A stretch of 64,000 nucleotides of DNA from Emydura subglobosa (lineage: Eukaryota; Chordata; Testudines; Chelidae): the NCBI GenBank assembly GCA_007922225.1, contig ML679966.1:32781383-32845382 (forward strand), in the 5' to 3' direction. Under the pieces are notes generated by a model. The model made no database searches and had not been told where the DNA came from. It saw only the letters and a list, made by a program, of their open reading frames with translations. Position 1 is the stretch's first letter. Every line of letters begins with the position of its first letter. Made by a program: the position numbers and the translations under genes. Below are positions 12,096 through 23,349 of the stretch, piece by piece.

Positions 12096-15000
12096 AAATG
12101 TATCTTTAGATACATTCAGAAACGTACTTTAAATTAAAAGGGGGGAGGGGCCAACGAGGATGTTGAAACCCTGGAGGCTAAAGTTTTATTTATTTTAAAA
12201 TTTACAAAATGCAACCACTCTATGTCATCTCAGATGTACAATATAATGTGATTTAAAAACCACGAGTTCTGCAAATATCTATCCATTGACCCTGCTGACA
12301 CTGGATTTAAGTCACTATCACGCTGATTAACCTCAGTGCAGCCATTGCCTACCACTTCTCATTATGGCATGCAAGAGGGTTTTCAGTTTGGACTGCTAGC
12401 CAAAGATTCTGGCAAGTCCAACTGAAAAAAGCTGTACTTTCATTCAAATCCCCTTTTTAGCAGGTATGTGTTTAAGCAACTTCCCTTTGGGATTATATCA
12501 ACACCACAAAGTATCATGTCCTGGATCCTTCCAGATTTGGATCGGGAAGAAGTAATAGTTAATGATCTGGTCATTTAGGGCAAAAATAATCAACACCATA
12601 ATGAGAGTCTGTGTAATGTTCTGCAGCATATCAATGAAAAGAACTTTAAATTAAACAAGAACAAATGTCACCTCAGATTTCTGTTGGCGCTGGGGCAGGT
12701 ATTTGTTCTATTCTGTCTTTCCAAACCAAAGAGGTTGGAAAACATTTTGATTGTCTTTGGATTGGATACTTATCTAAATAGAAGGTTTGTCTATTTCTAC
12801 CCATGTCCCAGATACCTGAGGTGGTTGGTTGTAAAGTTTTGTTTAGAAAATATTATCCTTTTGAGAAGAATATCATGAATATTTGCATAGTGGAGCTGAC
12901 TATTTAACTAAATAGTCAGTTTTGGTCACATACTAATCCGAAGATTAGTAACTCCATCATATTCTACAGTTGGCCAAATAAAGAGAGTTTGCATGCCACT
13001 ACATACAGAGATTTTTTTTCCCCTATCAATTATTTTTCTACCCTTCTGGTGCAATATTTGTGAGCCCATTTCAAAGATGTTTATCATAGTGATTTGACTG
13101 AAATCCCTTTAGACAGCTCTTAGCAAAACACAGTAGTTATAAAATGGTTACTTAAACATCTGCCAGTGCCCAACATAGCAGATGAGTTGTTTACAAATTG
13201 CTTTAGAAAATGTCTTACGTCATATGACATATTGCTATATCTTTCTGTACTGTGTTATCTGGCTCTGTTACTGGTCTTTCCTCAACTCCTACATTTTTGT
13301 GGCTTGATCCTTGATTTCTGCTGACGTCCAAACTCTCACTGAAGTCAGTGGGAGTTTTGCTAGTGTGAGGCTACAGGGTTTGGCCCTTTGTTCGATGAAA
13401 CTTCCGCTGAGTCAGTAAACGCTGCTTGGAACCTTCGGTGGTAATTTGTAAATGACTCTAAAACTGAGGCTAGATGACAGCACATCTAATTCTGGTGCCT
13501 TGTTTCAATTTCTTTCATCCTCATGAGAGACATGGGTCTGTTAAATTCCACTCCACTTGAAAGTACTATAATGAGGCTCATAAAGTATTTCTGGTGGGTT
13601 GTGAGTGCAGTTCATATCTAATTTTCCTCCCAGCAAACATATATTAATAAAGAATAGGTTACAGCTAGAGGAACTGTAGCTGCTCACACTTGCATCTATT
13701 GCACTTACTCCTCTTTTAGCTCCTCATGAAGGACCAGATCACCAGATCACTGTCACTGGAGGAGATGTGCACTGCGGTGGGAAAACACAAAGAGCCTTTC
13801 ATGCTCGCCTGCCTGACAGGTGCAAGGGCAAGGCACAATGGCAGACTCTGTTCTCCTTCCATCCCTTTTTTTGTCCCAGAGCTGCAAAGAGCCACAATGG
13901 CACAGGAAGTATGGGGAGAAGGCAGGCTTCACCCTTCCTTCCATACAGGCCCACGCAGCACCTAACTGGTGTTCAGCAGAGAGAATGGGGAACCCCTTAA
14001 AGAAGGGCAGCGGAAAGTGTGGTTTTCCTGGCACTAGACAGCTCTCCAGGAGGCATTTTGCCTCCCTGCTGCCCCACTGGAGGCAATGCACCTTAATCCT
14101 GCCCCAGGGCATGACCCCCATGTCATGGCTCTGCCATCCTTACTCTCCATGACTAGCACCACTGATGTAGGGTTTCAGTGGACTTTTTGTGGACAAGAGT
14201 AGCAGAATCAGGCCCTTATTTATTGCATTGGTAAATATACATGTACGACAGAGGAAGAATGAAACATAGAACTCATAGACCACATAGTATGGGAAGTCAT
14301 TTGTGCTACAAAACCAAAGGGTGATGCTAACTGTATGCAAGCCAATGGCACTAAGTAAACTCATAGATTGGCCACTTTAAATTAAATAATTCAGCCTGTT
14401 GATCATATTATACTGTGACTGTAAGACTGAACTTTATAGACATATATATATATATAACTACTAAAATAACAGCCAACTACTTTTGTACTGATGAGTCTTC
14501 AGATTATGTATATTTATAAAGAGTAAGTTAAGATGCTGGAAAGACTTATTTCTTCCTGTTACTCAGTATCAGAAGTCATTTCAAACCCAGCACAAACTAA
14601 AAATTTCTTTTGGATCAAAGATGAACCAAGAAATCGATATACTTAGAGTCCTCCTGGATGAAACAACAACCCCCTTGGCATTTATACAGCATCCAGCACA
14701 CCCAATAAAGACAGGAACTTAAGCAAATTGCCAAGAAACTAGGTAGGTGTAAATCAGATATGCCAGCTGGAAGATATGTTGTTGAGCTGGACATCTGAAG
14801 CAAGTATTTATTAACTGCAATCTGGTGGAAATGATAAAGAAGGATTCAACAGCGCAGATAGAAAATTGGCAGGAAAAGGTAGAGGTAAAATCAACATTTA
14901 GGTGTCCATTTCATTTTTTTAAAACTATGCTGTTATTTAAAGATTTCAGTTGTGTGTAAAAAAATAAATCAAATTCCTAAATTTAGGAGTAAACAGCTTT

Positions 15001-16319
15001 AGTCAAAAAGAAAATTAAAAATCTTGTGAAAAGTGCTGAACTATAGAAAAATAAATGTGTAAGCAGGGCTAGCCCAGTGCCATATGGGGCCCCAGCAAGC
15101 ATGACACACATTCTCCATATGACTGCAAAAGCTGAACAGCTAAAATCTGCTGCTTTTGTTATTTATGTATTACAGTTCATTAAATACAGATATATACTCC
15201 CACCCCTACTTTGTGGGAGCCTGTCCCCTTGCATGTTTTTGACCAAGAATATACACTCCAGTCCTAAGCCCACTGCCTCCTACACTGTGCCCAGAAAGTT
15301 AACAAATCTGGGCCCTGGTAGATGAAAGGAGGAGGGATGCAAGTCCCAAACTGAGGACCATCACTGAGAAGGTCCTGCCAGAAGCTCCCTCTCATTTATT
15401 TCTAGGAGAGTCCAGCCTAAGCTGCATTCAGTTGTGGCAGTAGGTCAGGTGGAGAGAGGGAGACTTTCAGGTCCCAAACCACTATGAGTTTGGCTTTATT
15501 GGTTAAAAGCAACACCTGGAATTTATTGGGAGCCAAAGCACTGATTATCTATGTGCTAATGAGAATACTGGCAGTTAAAATCATGCTAGACTTGAAGTGA
15601 GTCTGGGGGTGGGAGGATTGAGGAAAGAAGATAGTGATGGCAATCCAAAGCACCTGATTTTAAAAGTATAAGAGTCACCTAAGTATTTGGTTTAAGTCAT
15701 GGGTTGATGATATAAGTATTTTGTATTTCTACACTCTCAAGAAGATACTACAGTCCACTAAATAGAGCAAATGCCAACCTTCAGGCCAGGAGCACAGAGG
15801 GAAAGACAATCAAATTCACCGAAATTCAGTGGGCTGCTGTAGTTCCTCTCAAAGGTGGACATAGTCATTGCTGATTACATCAACAGGAGCCACAAAGATT
15901 CAAATAGCTTCTTAGACTTTTCTTGGAGGGGGAATCACAGCAAAGGGATAAATATTAACAAGTGCTGGTCAAAAGAAGGGAAACACGTCTCATGAAAAAT
16001 TTGAGAAAATGATGTATCCCTTTTTGTTGAAAAAATTCAAATGTTTAACTTTTTTTAACTAGCTCTACTCCATTTCCAGTCAAATCTAATCATAACTCAG
16101 CTCTCTTCCATTTTTTTAAGGTACTGAAATTTTACATAGCTAATATTCAATAACAATAACAAATACATTAATAAATGTGATAACACTCATGTATTAAAGG
16201 TCCAATATTTTGTGATTTGGCAGGACAGAGAAATCCTTTGACAGGCCAGTACAAATGCTTTAAGGACACTGAAGCACAGATGCAAGACCAATGATCAGTA
16301 TGTCAGATGGATAAGGGTT
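12096..16319. other. Unassigned intron-like sequence
   Basis: No gene is seen. An (AT)n tract lies at 14442-14456. A palindromic-core copy (CACTGAAGTCAGTGGGAG) lies near 13335-13360. A possible old LINE-like fragment lies near 15480-15760. A cluster of overlapping open frames at 13730-14150, one of 122 codons on the reverse strand, reflects locally higher GC and has no recognisable domain. Confidence 0.4.
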
Positions 16320-16695
16320 AAAGTTGGGTGGAATTTTTTGGCCAACATTTTTGAGGGGTATGGGAGAGATATACTGATTCAGATCAACCAAAACATTTCA
16401 CAAATGTGTCAATTTTTCAAAAATTGTTTTAGTTGGAAAAAACAAGGGAAAAAAATCCAAACCCCCCTGAAACATTTCATTCTGATATGTTCAAACCAAA
16501 ACGTTTCAATGAATGGCTTCAGAATGACTTTGTTTCAAAATTTCCTTCTTTTTTAAAAAAAGGATTAAAAGCCCAAAATAAAAAACATTTTGTTTGGGAG
16601 CAAATAAAATGTGTTGTTTGACCTGAAATTTTTCTTTTACCTTTTTTGGGGGGAATTGCCAGCAAACCAAAAAATCATTTTTTCACCAAGCTTTA
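16320..16695. repeat. AT-rich foldback-like repeat (AAACATTTCA/TGAAACGTTT type)
   Basis: Alternating A-rich and T-rich blocks contain CCAAAACATTTCA, CAAAACGTTTCAATGAATGG, GACCTGAAATTTTTC and AACCAAAAAATCATTTTTTC. The same vocabulary recurs on both strands at 36570-36880 and 55330-55570. It is probably a non-autonomous interspersed repeat. It directly precedes the retrotransposon relic. Confidence 0.45.
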
Positions 16696-16859
16696 GTAAG
16701 AAGACTCATGTACATGCTCTGGGGATGAGGAACGGTTCTTGTGGCCTGTGCTTACACTATACAATCCTTGACACTCACACAGTTTGCAGCTGCTCTGTAG
16801 TGCTGTGTAGAAATCCCCCTGCGACCATCTCTGACCACGGAGGTCAAGAAGATGATTAG

Positions 16860-17455
16860 GCAGAGAGCCAGCAGCAACAGCAGGCGACCCAGCAGCAACT
16901 CGTGCAGCAACTGGGGGCTCAACAGCAACAGTTGCTCCAGGAACTGGGGGCCTAGTATTGGGAGCAACAGCAGCAGTGCCACTAACAGCTGACTGCCCTG
17001 CTGTCCGGTTCCAGCAGCCCCAACCCTACTGAGATGGCAACTTACCATACCTGTATGGTTAGCGAAGATGGACCTGAAAATGTCCCAGCAGCTTTCCCTA
17101 TGACATTCGAACAGGTCACCTCAGCTGTCCAGTGGCCCCCCGAGCAGGAGATCACCATCCTGGCCCCGTATCTAATGGGAACAGCCCAAACGGCATATCC
17201 TGGGCTCCCTACCAATGGGGCCCAGGATTACAGGAGAGTAAAGGCCTCAGTGCTCGACATGCTGGATATCTCCCCGGAGACATTCCCACAGCGGTTCCAG
17301 GGGAAAGGGTACCCGCCGGGTGCCTGACAAGCCTGGATTGTCACCAAAGAGCTGAAGAACACCTGCTGTTGGTGGCTCCAGCCTGACTGGCACTCTGCTG
17401 CCAAGGTGACCACAGCAAAATGACAATCCCAGTGGTGGTCAGCACATGACCAGCC
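16860..17455 (+). pseudogene. Retrotransposon gag remnant with SCAN-like capsid segment
   Basis: The first part (16865-16985) is Gln-rich (SQQQQATQQQLVQQLG-like). It is cut by TAG at 16953 and TAA at 16983, and both stops are in frame with the longer open stretch 17034-17327. That stretch carries a capsid-like sequence: FPMTFEQVTSAVQWPPEQ, ILAPYLMGTAQTAYPGL, and SPETFPQRFQGKGYPPGA, then a TGA stop at 17325. In the same frame after the stop comes TKELKNTCCWWLQPDWHSA (to about 17395). The pattern ETxxQRFR...Y...LRxxCxxWLxP resembles the SCAN domain of vertebrate zinc-finger proteins, which is thought to derive from this class of Gag. No CCHC zinc knuckle is seen before the protease, so the gag C-terminus is probably deleted. 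Confidence 0.75.
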
Positions 17456-17690
17456 CTCACCCTTGTCAACGGCAGGCAGACGCTCGTACGCTGGCAGCTG
17501 GCTCCTCCGGCAGACCCCAGCCTCGGGGTGATCTGTCCACAGTGCGTCCATGGTGACGTGAAGCCGTAATACCAGTGCCAGGGTCCTGCTGACCATGAGT
17601 GGGTTGATCCGACCAATGACAATAGGGTTGGCACCTAGGCTGGCCTACCCTGTGCTCTGAGGAAGGGACTGACCAGACTTCCCCGAAGTC
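17455..17690 (+). pseudogene. Retropepsin (aspartic protease) remnant
   Basis: The reading frame differs from gag, so a frameshift separates them. LVNGRQTLVRWQLAPPADPS at 17462 sits where the protease active-site loop (D-S/T-G) is expected. The Asp codon reads AAC (Asn) and the Ser/Thr position appears lost. CVHGDVKP follows. A second frame then gives MTIGLAPRLAYPVL and, after a stop, a GRDWPDF-like segment read as GRD*PDF (17615-17680), typical of the end of the protease region in such elements. It is inactive. Confidence 0.65.
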
Positions 17691-18034
17691 CTCCACACTG
17701 TGAATCTGAGGACTGCCCCTGTGCTGATGGCCTTGGAAGGAGATACCCTCGAGGGAGAACATGAGCCAGAGGACCACCATGACCTCGACAGCCCAGACAA
17801 AGAAGCTACCACTCCCCCAGTGACTGACGAGGAGGATCCCAGCCTGGGTGTTGATTTTAGCTAGAACCAGAGGGAAGACCCCACATTCAGCCAGGTGTAT
17901 GAGCAACTGGCTATGGTCAGTATGGAAGTAACTGACCTCCTGCAAGAGAACCAGTAGCCTCAGTTTAAGCTAACCAATGACCACCTCTATATTGTCAACC
18001 AGGATCCTCAAACCCAAGAGACCTGGACCCAGAT

Positions 18035-19050
18035 AGTGGTGCCCCGGTGTCACCACCATGCCATTTTGAAACTGGCCCATGACAGCCCCATCACAGGCCA
18101 CCTGGGGCGTTGAGAAGACCCTGGCTCGAGTCCTGATGCAGTTTTTTTTAGCTCAGAGTTCATCAGGAAGTCAAAAACTATTGTAACTTGTGCCCTGAAT
18201 GCCAGCTGGTGGCCTTCCAGGGAATACCGAAGGCTCCCCGGGTCCCCTTGTCTGTGATTGACGTCCCCTTAGAGCAGGTCACCATGGACCTTGTGGGTCC
18301 CCTACCAAAGAGGGCCACCAGGTTTTGCAACATCCTGGTCATCTTGAACTATGCCACCCAATTCCCAGAGGCGATTCCACTGCAGAGCATCATGGCCTGC
18401 ACTATTGCTGGAGATCTCCTGAATCTTTTCGCCTGTGTCAGCCTACCCCCAAGAGATTCTCACTGACCAGGGCACCAACTTCACCTTCCAGCTACTCTGG
18501 AAAGCGTGCATGTTCTTGCGGGATCAAACACTGATGCACTTCTGTCTATCACCCCCAGACTAACAGACTGGTCAAACGTTTCAATTGAACATTAAAGGAA
18601 ATGCCGCGTAAGTTCACCCGGGGATGCTGTGCCAGTAGGGCCAGCTAATTCTGCCCATTGCTGGCCATCTTGGAGGTGCCCAGTCCTCTACGAAGTTCTC
18701 CCCATTGAAGCTACTTTATGGAGTCCAGTCCCAAGGGTTGCTTGACCAAATGCATAAGACTTGGGAGTACTTGCCGTCACCAGACCAGGGACTCTGGTAG
18801 TAAGTCTTCCAACTCCTGGAGCCTCTAACCCATGCCAAGACTCTGGCAAAGGAGAACCTGCAGGCAGCCCAACAGGCTCAGGAGCAAACCTATAACTGGG
18901 AAGCACAGTCTTGGACCTTTGAACCCAGTGACCAAATCCTGTTCCTGCTACCCTCCAATGAGTCCAACCTCCTAGCCTCCTGGCAGTGGCCATATGAAGT
19001 AATCCAGGAGGTTGAGCCTGTAATATGAAATTTGACAGCCAGACCAATAG
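18035..19050 (+). pseudogene. Retroviral-type integrase remnant (HHCC, DDE core, GPY/F-like tail)
   Basis: The zinc-binding part starts CHHHAILKLAHDSPITGHLG (18046-18108). A one-base frameshift follows, then VEKTLARVLMQFF, and NYCNLCPECQLV (18178-18210) supplies the CxxC. The core has VTMDLVGPLPKR (first Asp, near 18285) and ILTDQGTNFT (second Asp, near 18460). The third catalytic residue, expected as Glu in VERFN, reads Lys in VKRFN (codon 18574-18576), followed by a TGA stop at 18586. The C-terminal segment DQILFLLPSNESNLLASWQW (18930-18990), then PYEVIQEVE, matches the GPY/F module. Position upstream of RT is the striking feature. It is inactive by frameshift, stops and loss of the Glu. 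Confidence 0.85.
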
Positions 19051-19279
19051 AAGAAAAGGCAGTTATACCATGCCAATCTCATGAAGCCATAGCAAGAACA
19101 GGAGGGTCTACTGATTGCCCCATACCCCACTGAGCCAGACCTGGGGCCCCAAGTCCCAGCTGCAGTTAGCCCCAAGAAACCACAACTCTGGAACACCTTC
19201 ACCGAGGAACAACGGAAGCAGACTCAGAGCCCATTGAAGACTTTCCCTAAGACCTCACCGTGCTACCCAGCCAGACCAC

Positions 19280-19800
19280 TCTGGTCCACCATGCCATCCT
19301 GGCCGACCCTGAGGTGGTAATCTGTGAGAAGATGTGGCCTCATCTGTGGCGAATGCAGGAGGTTATCGAGAAGGAGGTGCAAGTGATGCTGGAACTGGGT
19401 GTTATCGAGAGTGACACAGTCCCATTGTGTTGGTGCCAAAATCCGACGGGACCTTGCACTTTTGCATCAGCTTCTGGAGGGTCAATGCTATCTCTAAATT
19501 TGATGCATACCCGATGCTCCGGATAGATGAATTACTTGACTGCCAGGAGAAGGCTTGCTTCATCACCACCCTTGACAACACGAAGAGATACTGGCAAAGC
19601 ACCCTTGATCCAAGTTTGAGGGCGAAGACTGCTTTTGCCATGCCAACTAGGCTCTACCAGTGTACCTGGATGCCCTTCAGTCTTTATGGGACTATTGCAA
19701 CCTTCCAGAGGCTGATAGATCACCTCCTGCAGCTCCATAGTTCCTATGCTGCAGCATATATCAACAATGTGGTGATATACAGTCAGTGCTAGGAAGACCA
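19280..19800 (+). pseudogene. Ty3/gypsy reverse transcriptase remnant
   Basis: The order of motifs is that of a gypsy RT: VQVMLELGVIES (19378-19413), LVPKSDGTLHFCISFWRVNA (19427-19488), FDAYPMLRIDELLD, ITTLDNTKRYWQ (palm Asp retained, near 19570), KTAFAMPTRLYQCTWMPFSL, ATFQRLIDHLL, then AAYINNVVIYSQ (19751-19788). The active-site box should be YxDD. Here it reads YINN, both Asp codons being AAC and AAT at 19763-19768. A TAG stop at 19790 ends the open frame 19427-19792. The start region is in a different frame. It is catalytically dead. Confidence 0.9.
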
Positions 19801-19829
19801 TCCCAACCAGGTGGCAGCCATCCTATGGG

Positions 19830-20545
19830 TCCTGTAGATTGTGGGCCTAACTGCCAATCCAAAGTGTCAGATCAGGTGGCAAGAGATGACCTACCTTGGA
19901 GGACAGGTACGCCCCTTCATAGGAAAGGTCCAGATCTTGCAGGCCTGGCCACCACACATGACAAATCAGCAAGTGCACCAGTCCTTGGGGCTAGCCGGTT
20001 ACTACAATCAGTTCATCCTCCAGTTTGCCTCCATTGCAGTACTCTACCAAACTCCTTACTAAAGATAGTTCACAGCGCATATGCTGGATGGCTGAGTGTG
20101 AGGAGGCCTTCCACCTCCTCAAGGCCCACCTGTGTCAGGAGCCAGTGCTATACAGCCCAGACTTCACCCACAGATTCATTGTCCAGACGGACACCTCAGA
20201 GGTGGGACTTGGAGCTGTCCTCTCCCAACAGATCTATGGGAAGGAGCACTCCATCCTTTATATCAGCCAGAAACTGTTCTCCCACAAGAGGAATTACTCA
20301 GTCATCGAGAAGGAGGCCCTTGCAGTTAAATAGGCAGCAGATGCTTTCCAGTATTTTCTTGGGCGACCCTTTGTGCTCTTGACTGAGCACGCGTCCCTGA
20401 AACAGCTAAATACAATGAAGGAAATCAATGCCTGATTGATGCGCTGGTACCTTATCCTCCAGCCATACACATTCGCCATCCAACACTGAGCAGGTTAGGA
20501 CAATGCGAATGCAGACTTCCTATCATATCTGGGGGAATGGGAGTC
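19830..20545 (+). pseudogene. RT connection and RNase H remnant
   Basis: LTANPKCQIRWQEMTYLGGQ (19844-19905) and QQVHQSLGLAGYYNQFILQF (19965-20025) are the RT thumb/connection. ECEEAFHLLKAHLCQEPVLY (20095-20155) leads to the RNase H core, with FIVQTDTSEVGLGAVLS (first Asp at 20190-20192) and VIEKEALAVK. A TAG stop follows at 20331 where Trp is usual. LTEHASLKQL replaces the usual TDHAPL with Glu for Asp, and the last motif NANADFLSYL is at 20505-20530. Frames change at least twice. It lies immediately upstream of the purine tract of the 3' LTR. Confidence 0.85.
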
Positions 20546-20570
20546 AACCAGCTCTGAGGATCGCAAGGTG

Positions 20571-20587
20571 GACTTGGGAAAGGGGGA
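20571..20587 (+). promoter_or_regulatory. Polypurine tract of the Gmr1-like element
   Basis: GACTTGGGAAAGGGGGA immediately precedes TGTAGTGAGG, where the 3' LTR should begin. This is the standard plus-strand primer position. Confidence 0.65.
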
Positions 20588-21300
20588 TGTAGTGAGGCAG
20601 ACAGTGAGAAACCACTTTCCACCTCCTGGTGGGCGGACCCAGGCTCGGCCCACCCCTTGTGCCGGAAGTGTAGGGGCAGAACAGCAAATATAAGAGTTGG
20701 GGCCTCCAGCTCAGTTGAGGAAGAGCCAGGGAAGGAGTCGAATGCTGCTGCCTTGCTACTTCTCCTTGAACCAGGGACCAAGCTGTATCAACCCCTTCCT
20801 CTGAAGGAATAGTCTGAGGAACTGCTGACAGGTGTGAGGAGTTGCCTCCAGGCAAATAGCCCAAGTAGCTGCTGGAACTGCCAGCTGCCGAGTACCCCAA
20901 GAACCCATGAGCAACAAAGCCCTACGAACAGGTAGGGGTAGAAAGTAGCTCAGGAAAACCAAACATTAATCCGGTTGTGTTGCTGAAACCTATGGTCAAC
21001 GTGTTTCAGCAGGATCCCCACCACTGTTAGTGCCCAGGTAATTCTGTTGACAACCCCACCCTTAGCCTGTGTTTGTTTGCTAGGGAGCTGGGCCACAAGT
21101 TGCTTTTGCTCTGCTCCACCTGGAGGGCTTGAGACTGACTGTTCATTATTGTTCCACCCCATCCAGAGGGCTGAGCCTGACCATGCTAATCCCCTGTTGA
21201 TCGGCTCTCGTCCGCTAGATGGCACAGCAATGCAGAGTGGCCTTCCTCTGACATTGACAGGGAGGAACCACTCAAAGCCACTACATGCTGTATCTTGGTT
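20588..21300 (+). repeat. Putative 3' LTR of the Gmr1-like element
   Basis: The sequence begins TGTAGTGAGG just after the purine tract. A TATA-like ATATAAG lies at 20688-20694. The right end is not fixed, because no second LTR copy exists in the window for comparison and no target-site duplication was recognised. I placed it near 21300, where the GC-richer sequence gives way to AT-rich intron. Confidence 0.5.
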
Positions 21301-23349
21301 CATGCCCTGAAAAAGCTCCTTTTATCTTTTTTCTCTCTGATACCTATCACAAGGCAAATCATTCTGAAGGAACTTGACAAAGCCATAGGCTCAATGATCA
21401 GTTCTACTGCCTAGAAGACAGTAATCTCTATGACAAATAGAGCATGTTTAGACTAAAAGGCTGAGAGCAAATGAAATTTGCCTGAGTCATGAGCTGGGAA
21501 GGGAAGCTGAAAATAACTGAAAGGAGAGAGTAAGAAACTCAAAAGAATGCAAATGTTTAGACTCAGAAGGAAATAAAACCTCAAGAACTATTTATTTTAT
21601 TTGTGCACTCCTGCTAGTCTTCATGGCAAAATTATCTACAGGAAGCAGATTTTAGGTATTCTTCATGCTCTGATACATTTTTATGTGGGGATGATTTTTA
21701 TGATGCAATATTAAACAAGTAGGAAATTATTGGATCGACTGAGAAAAAAATGATTAATGTTGCAATGAAGAGAATATCCTATTTGGGGACCTTTTAGTCA
21801 ACAGAGGATACTATTTTAACCCCAAAGCAAAGCCTATTGATTTCTGCCTTTGGAAAACATATCTGTCTACTACAGAGTTATTTGGAGGATTTTTTCCTTC
21901 CATAGAACAATGGCAGATTCTTGGCCCTTTGTGAAAACAGTCTAGTCTATTTATAGCTACATCTCAATAAAATGAAAGTCATTGCTATGAAGGAATGATA
22001 ATAACTTACAAGACATACTGAAAGCAAAGTAATGAAAAATGAGTTTAGCCCAGAAATATAAGCCAACTACTCCCACAAACTGGCTGCTGGGACATTCAAC
22101 AAAGAATTCAGGTGGTTTGGGTTGTTATGGTCAGACATAAACAATAGAACAGAGATTACATGAGTTCAAGAGAGAATTTTTTGTATATTGCTTTTCCCCT
22201 TGCATTTGGTACTTCCTGATTTAGTCAAGATGTCCCAATTTACATCATGGTGTGACTTCAGAAACACCATGGATTGCATGGATGACAAGAGTTCTATTAA
22301 TTATATTACAGTGATATCTTCCATGTAGAAAGGGCGGAGGGAAGGAATTTTGAAAAGATTATCAAAAATATATTTTTTGCCAAGTCTCCTTCACATCCTA
22401 GTTAGTGGGGGCACTGTCCATATACTTCTAGATTTAACAGTTTTCATTTTTGCGTAGTTCATTATCAGCCATACTGTTATTATTATAGCTAAGCATATAA
22501 TTTACAGTGAACAAAATAATCAGCAAATTCTGCTGCCTCTTTCTCTTTATAAATTGTGCATTAACAGGTTACAATTTTCTCTAGTGTATTCATTACTGAA
22601 AAGATACTCACTAAATAATTTTGGCCATTAAAACTCATCTCGATGTATAGTTGGGTCGGGACAATAGTTTTGATTAGACATTGAGGTCAGGCAAAGTGAG
22701 ATTTTCAAAAGTGCTCAGAATTGGCGCCAATTTTTATCTATGAATATAAAATAAATTAAAAATTATGAGAGGCATATTTCAGAGAGAAAATGCACAACCA
22801 TTGTCAGATGCCTAGAGTTAGTAATTACAAGCTTCAGATTTGGATTCTCTAAAAATATCCTAAAGAAGTTGCCCAGTCCTTCACTCACTAAGCAGTTTGG
22901 ATGGAATTTGTAATAGCAAAGCAGAAAGCTAGTAGGCTGTACTCAGTATTCTTTAAGGCTGGTTTGTAGAAGTTGCCTTAATTAAAACACTGATCCAACA
23001 TGGTATTAAAAGCCAAATTTAGATTTCAGCAGCTGTGAAATGTAAGAGATTCCTTGTTAAATTGGGGGGTTTCCCTAAGGCTGACACTACCACCTAGTAT
23101 ATATTAATGCATTTATCAGAAATCTATATTTGCCAGAAGTAATCACCAGGTTTCAAAGCCACTGCACCACTTGCTCTTACTGATTTCTCCTTTGTATGCT
23201 GGTACACTGATTTGCATTGCTCAAGGAGCCTTATGGCTCTTTGGTGCATTTCCCATAGTAACAATTTCCTGTTTTAGCTGGTGGCTATAATATATATGTG
23301 TTCCCTGTAGCACGAGATATATGCCAACTTTCACAGAGTGGTTAAGAAC
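21301..23349. other. Unassigned AT-rich intron-like sequence
   Basis: No gene or named repeat is seen. A fragment GATTTTCAAAAGTGCTCAGA near 22700 matches one shoulder of the palindromic repeat at 30920-31033. Confidence 0.4.

Larger units (their letters stand above)
16811..21300 (+). mobile_element. Degenerate Ty3/gypsy retrotransposon of Gmr1-like (integrase-before-RT) organisation
   Basis: Recognisable domains run along the + strand in this order: Gln-rich gag N-terminus and capsid (16860-17455), protease (17455-17690), integrase zinc finger and DDE core with GPY/F-like tail (18035-19050), reverse transcriptase (19280-19800), RNase H (19960-20545), purine tract and TG at 20588 opening the 3' LTR. 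Standard Ty3/gypsy order is protease-RT-RNase H-integrase. Integrase upstream of RT within a gypsy-type pol is the hallmark of the Gmr1 group. Many stops and frameshifts are present, the key catalytic residues are altered, and no matching 5' LTR is visible upstream. It is a dead, 5'-incomplete copy. The 5' boundary is approximate. Confidence 0.85.

Noticed and set aside
13726..14152. Cluster of overlapping open frames of 77-122 codons
   Set aside because: Mutually overlapping on both strands, with no recognisable domain or splice sites. Probably a compositional effect.
16320..16810. Possible 5' LTR of the Gmr1-like element
   Set aside because: The sequence has no resemblance to 20588-21300 and instead matches an AT-rich repeat found elsewhere in the window.
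17466..17945. 159-codon reverse-strand open frame within the retrotransposon
   Set aside because: It is an antisense shadow of the protease and integrase-upstream region, with no independent support.
19786..20382. 198-codon open frame in the retrotransposon
   Set aside because: It is out of frame with the RT/RNase H coding sequence, which reads through other frames here. Its product is Ser/Arg/Pro-rich without domain signal.
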